In this document: in pieces, positions 13,652 to 15,181 of the stretch
How positions within the stretch are numbered: position 1 is the stretch's first letter
Layout: every line of letters starts with the position of its first letter
The notes under the pieces: generated by a model
What the model was told of the DNA's origin: nothing
The model's input: the letters and a program-made list of their open reading frames with translations, nothing else
Database searches by the model: none
DNA from: Synechococcus sp. UW140
GTDB lineage: Bacteria > Cyanobacteriota > Cyanobacteriia > PCC-6307 > Cyanobiaceae
Direction of reading: 5' to 3'
NCBI GenBank assembly: GCA_945878795.1
Contig: CAMDWF010000016.1
Coordinates: 1 to 15,181 of the forward strand
Length of the DNA: 15,181 nt
Position numbers and translations under genes: made by a program

Positions 13652-14096
13652 ACCAGTTCTCCAGCAACTGGCGCCCCTCCTCTCCGAGCACGCCGCCCTG
13701 GACCCTCATTTCGTGGTGGGCACTGGAATGGTTGGCTAGATCCAGGCACCCCCCAAGGGCGCCGCGCTTCGGATCCGTTGCCCCATAGACCACCCGACCC
13801 ATCCTGGCCTGGACCAGGGCACCGGCGCACATGGGGCACGGTTCAAGGGTCACCAGCAGGCTGCAGCCGTTGAAGCGCCAGTCGCCCCGCAGGGCAGCCG
13901 CCTGCCTGAGGGCTACCAGTTCGGCATGGCCCAGGGGATCCTGTTGGCGATGGCGCACGTTGCTGCCCCAGCCGATGGCAATCCCCCTTTCATCAAGAAT
14001 CACCGCCGCAACCGGAACTTCCCCCTCCATTCCCACCCGGTGGGCAAGGCGCAGCAGGCGCCCCATCCAGAGGTCGTGGTCATTGCCCCCGTTCAT
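13587..14096 (-). CDS. tadA: tRNA-specific adenosine deaminase
   Basis: TadA deaminates adenosine 34 of tRNA-Arg(ACG) to inosine so that one tRNA reads three Arg codons. The 169-residue protein has the cytidine-deaminase-like zinc site: HAE at 57-59 (Zn ligand His57, proton-shuttle Glu59) and PCPMCAGAL with Cys87 and Cys90. Flanking segments GEVPVAAVI (25-33), RMGRVVYGATDPKRGA and the basic C-terminal helix WFRQRRRQAR also fit TadA. ATG 14096 gives a family-typical N-terminus. The 3' end runs 65 nt into the converging aminotransferase gene. The PLP decarboxylase diverges from it with roughly 90 bp between the starts. Confidence 0.92.
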   Translation of the reverse strand: MNGGNDHDLWMGRLLRLAHRVGMEGEVPVAAVILDERGIAIGWGSNVRHRQQDPLGHAELVALRQAAALRGDWRFNGCSLLVTLEPCPMCAGALVQARMGRVVYGATDPKRGALGGCLDLANHSSAHHEMRVQGGVLGEEGRQLLENWFRQRRRQARLAGTREVRFPAG

Positions 14097-14185
14097 GACC
14101 TTGGGTCCCTCCTAGGGGCTGTGGATCCACTTTTGGCTTCGCTGGCTGACGCCAGGCACAATGGCAGCACGAAAGAACGACGCCG

Positions 14186-15181
14186 TTGGCCAGTGCGCCC
14201 CCTTTCCAGCGGCAGGCTGACCCGCTGATCACCCTTTCCCCTTTCGCCGATCCCCACGGGGTTGATCCGGCGCTTGAGGACTTTTTGCATCGTGCCTCCA
14301 CCCTGCTCTGCGGCTGGTTGGGAAACAGCAGTAAGGGCACGCCCCTGCCTGGCATCAGCTCCATGCCTGTAATTGAACCGGAAGGGGTGGGGCTTTCCCC
14401 CGACCGGCTGCTCGCCGACCTGCAAATGGTGATGGAGGGCGCCTACAACCCCAGCCATCCCGGTGCCCTCGCCCACCTGGATCCCCCCCCTTTGGTGGCG
14501 GGCCTGGCGGCCGAATTGATCTGTGCGGGTCTCAACAACAATCTCCTGGCCGAAGAGCTCTCCCCCAGTCTCAGCCGTCTGGAGCGGGGCCTCTGCGGTT
14601 GGTTGGCCGGGCAGATCGGCATGCCGGCCGGTGCTGGTGGGGTGGCGGCCAGTGGCGGCACCATCAGCAATCTGATGGCCCTGGTGGTGGCCCGCCAACG
14701 GGCCGGTCTGGCCACCAATGGCGATGGGGTGGTGCTTTGTAGCGACGATTCCCACCTTTCTTTGCTCAAGGCCCTGACGGTGATGGGTTTGCCCCAGCAG
14801 GCGCTCATCCGTTTGCCGGTGGATGGGGAGGGGTCTATGGAGCCGCTGGCCCTCGAAGAGGCCTTGCAGGCCCTCGCCCACCAGGGCCGTCCCGTAATTG
14901 CCGTGGTCGCTACGGCCGGCACCACGGTGCGGGGCGCGGTGGATCCGCTGGGGCCAATCGCCGACCTCTGTCAGCGTTTCGGCCATTGGCTCCATGTTGA
15001 TGGGGCCATCGGGGCGGTGTTTGCCCTGGCCGACGACCCCTTGTTGGCCTTGGTGGGTCTGGGCCGGGCCGATTCGATCACGGTGAACCCCCAGAAGCTG
15101 TTGGGCATTCCCAAGACCTCCTCATTACTGCTGCTCGCCGATCCTGCGGTGTTGAAGACCAGCTTCGCCACCGGTTTGCCC
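14186..15181 (+). CDS. group II PLP-dependent decarboxylase, 3' end beyond window
   Basis: This is the first 332 residues of a pyridoxal-phosphate decarboxylase of the glutamate/aromatic/diaminobutyrate type. Marks in order are YNPSHPGALAHLDPP (87-101), ASGGTISNLMAL (155-166), the PLP-stacking His190 in SDDSHLSLLKAL, TAGTTVRGAVDPL (243-255), HVDGAIG with Asp272, and the Schiff-base Lys304 in VNPQKLLG. Most members have His just before that lysine; here it is Gln303. The frame has a stop at 14147-14149 and no ATG before 14363, so TTG 14186 is the likely start, with CTG 14225 as an alternative. The substrate cannot be assigned. It is divergent from tadA, and the right edge cuts it before the C-terminal domain. 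Confidence 0.85.
   Translation, partial: MASAPPFQRQADPLITLSPFADPHGVDPALEDFLHRASTLLCGWLGNSSKGTPLPGISSMPVIEPEGVGLSPDRLLADLQMVMEGAYNPSHPGALAHLDPPPLVAGLAAELICAGLNNNLLAEELSPSLSRLERGLCGWLAGQIGMPAGAGGVAASGGTISNLMALVVARQRAGLATNGDGVVLCSDDSHLSLLKALTVMGLPQQALIRLPVDGEGSMEPLALEEALQALAHQGRPVIAVVATAGTTVRGAVDPLGPIADLCQRFGHWLHVDGAIGAVFALADDPLLALVGLGRADSITVNPQKLLGIPKTSSLLLLADPAVLKTSFATGLP

Noticed and set aside
14093..14995. Minus-strand reading frame of 300 codons at the right end
   Set aside because: It lies opposite the PLP decarboxylase, which has clear catalytic motifs; the product is Gly/Gln/His-rich like other shadows.
1..15181. CRISPR arrays, insertion sequences, prophage genes, tRNA or rRNA genes
   Set aside because: No repeat-spacer pattern, transposase or integrase motif, terminal inverted repeat pair or tRNA cloverleaf was seen; nearly all sequence is accounted for by genes.

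Overview
The window looks like a piece of a high-GC picocyanobacterial chromosome. The best guess is Cyanobium or a freshwater/coastal Synechococcus of the marine Synechococcus/Cyanobium clade. The case rests on cyanobacterial marker genes: psb28, gun4, apcF, an NtcA-type glnA promoter and a DUF3082-like gene. Packing is tight, with 4-nt gene overlaps and TTG/GTG starts, and two HIP1 octamers (GCGATCGC) are present. A phycobilisome gene (apcF) argues against Prochlorococcus. The assignment is an inference from gene content. No mobile element, integrase, CRISPR array, tRNA or rRNA was recognised, and no gene-free stretch exceeds 300 bases.

Layout. Positions 2-4560 (+) hold a compact run: the 3' part of ispE (isoprenoid synthesis), a DUF3082-like two-helix membrane protein, pdhB (pyruvate dehydrogenase E1 beta), secD and secF (Sec translocon motor), and a small membrane protein coupled to secF. 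Positions 7058-4610 (-) hold psb28 (photosystem II assembly) followed by two tandem AI-2E/PerM-type membrane proteins, each overlapping the gene before it by 4 nt. gun4 (Mg-chelatase activator) diverges from psb28 at 7150 (+). It is followed by a small HATPase/anti-sigma-like protein and then two small uncharacterised genes.

Positions 10150-9068 (-) hold a two-part SAM methyltransferase lying downstream of glnA (11620-10202, -). The 259-bp region between glnA and the divergent apcF carries two perfect GTA-N8-TAC NtcA boxes. apcF (phycobilisome core beta-18 subunit) is followed by an alanine/serine-glyoxylate aminotransferase. That gene converges on tadA (tRNA adenosine deaminase, -). A group II PLP-dependent decarboxylase diverges from tadA and runs off the right edge.

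The genes are mainly housekeeping and photosynthetic: chlorophyll supply (gun4) with PSII assembly (psb28), light harvesting (apcF), nitrogen assimilation (glnA) and probable photorespiratory or amino-acid nitrogen handling (aminotransferase). I found no convincing new defence or mobile system. The points most worth a second look are the double NtcA arrangement at glnA, the psb28/tandem-transporter operon, the secF-coupled small membrane gene with a hairpin that buries a Shine-Dalgarno-like sequence, and AT-rich segments inside two conserved housekeeping genes.
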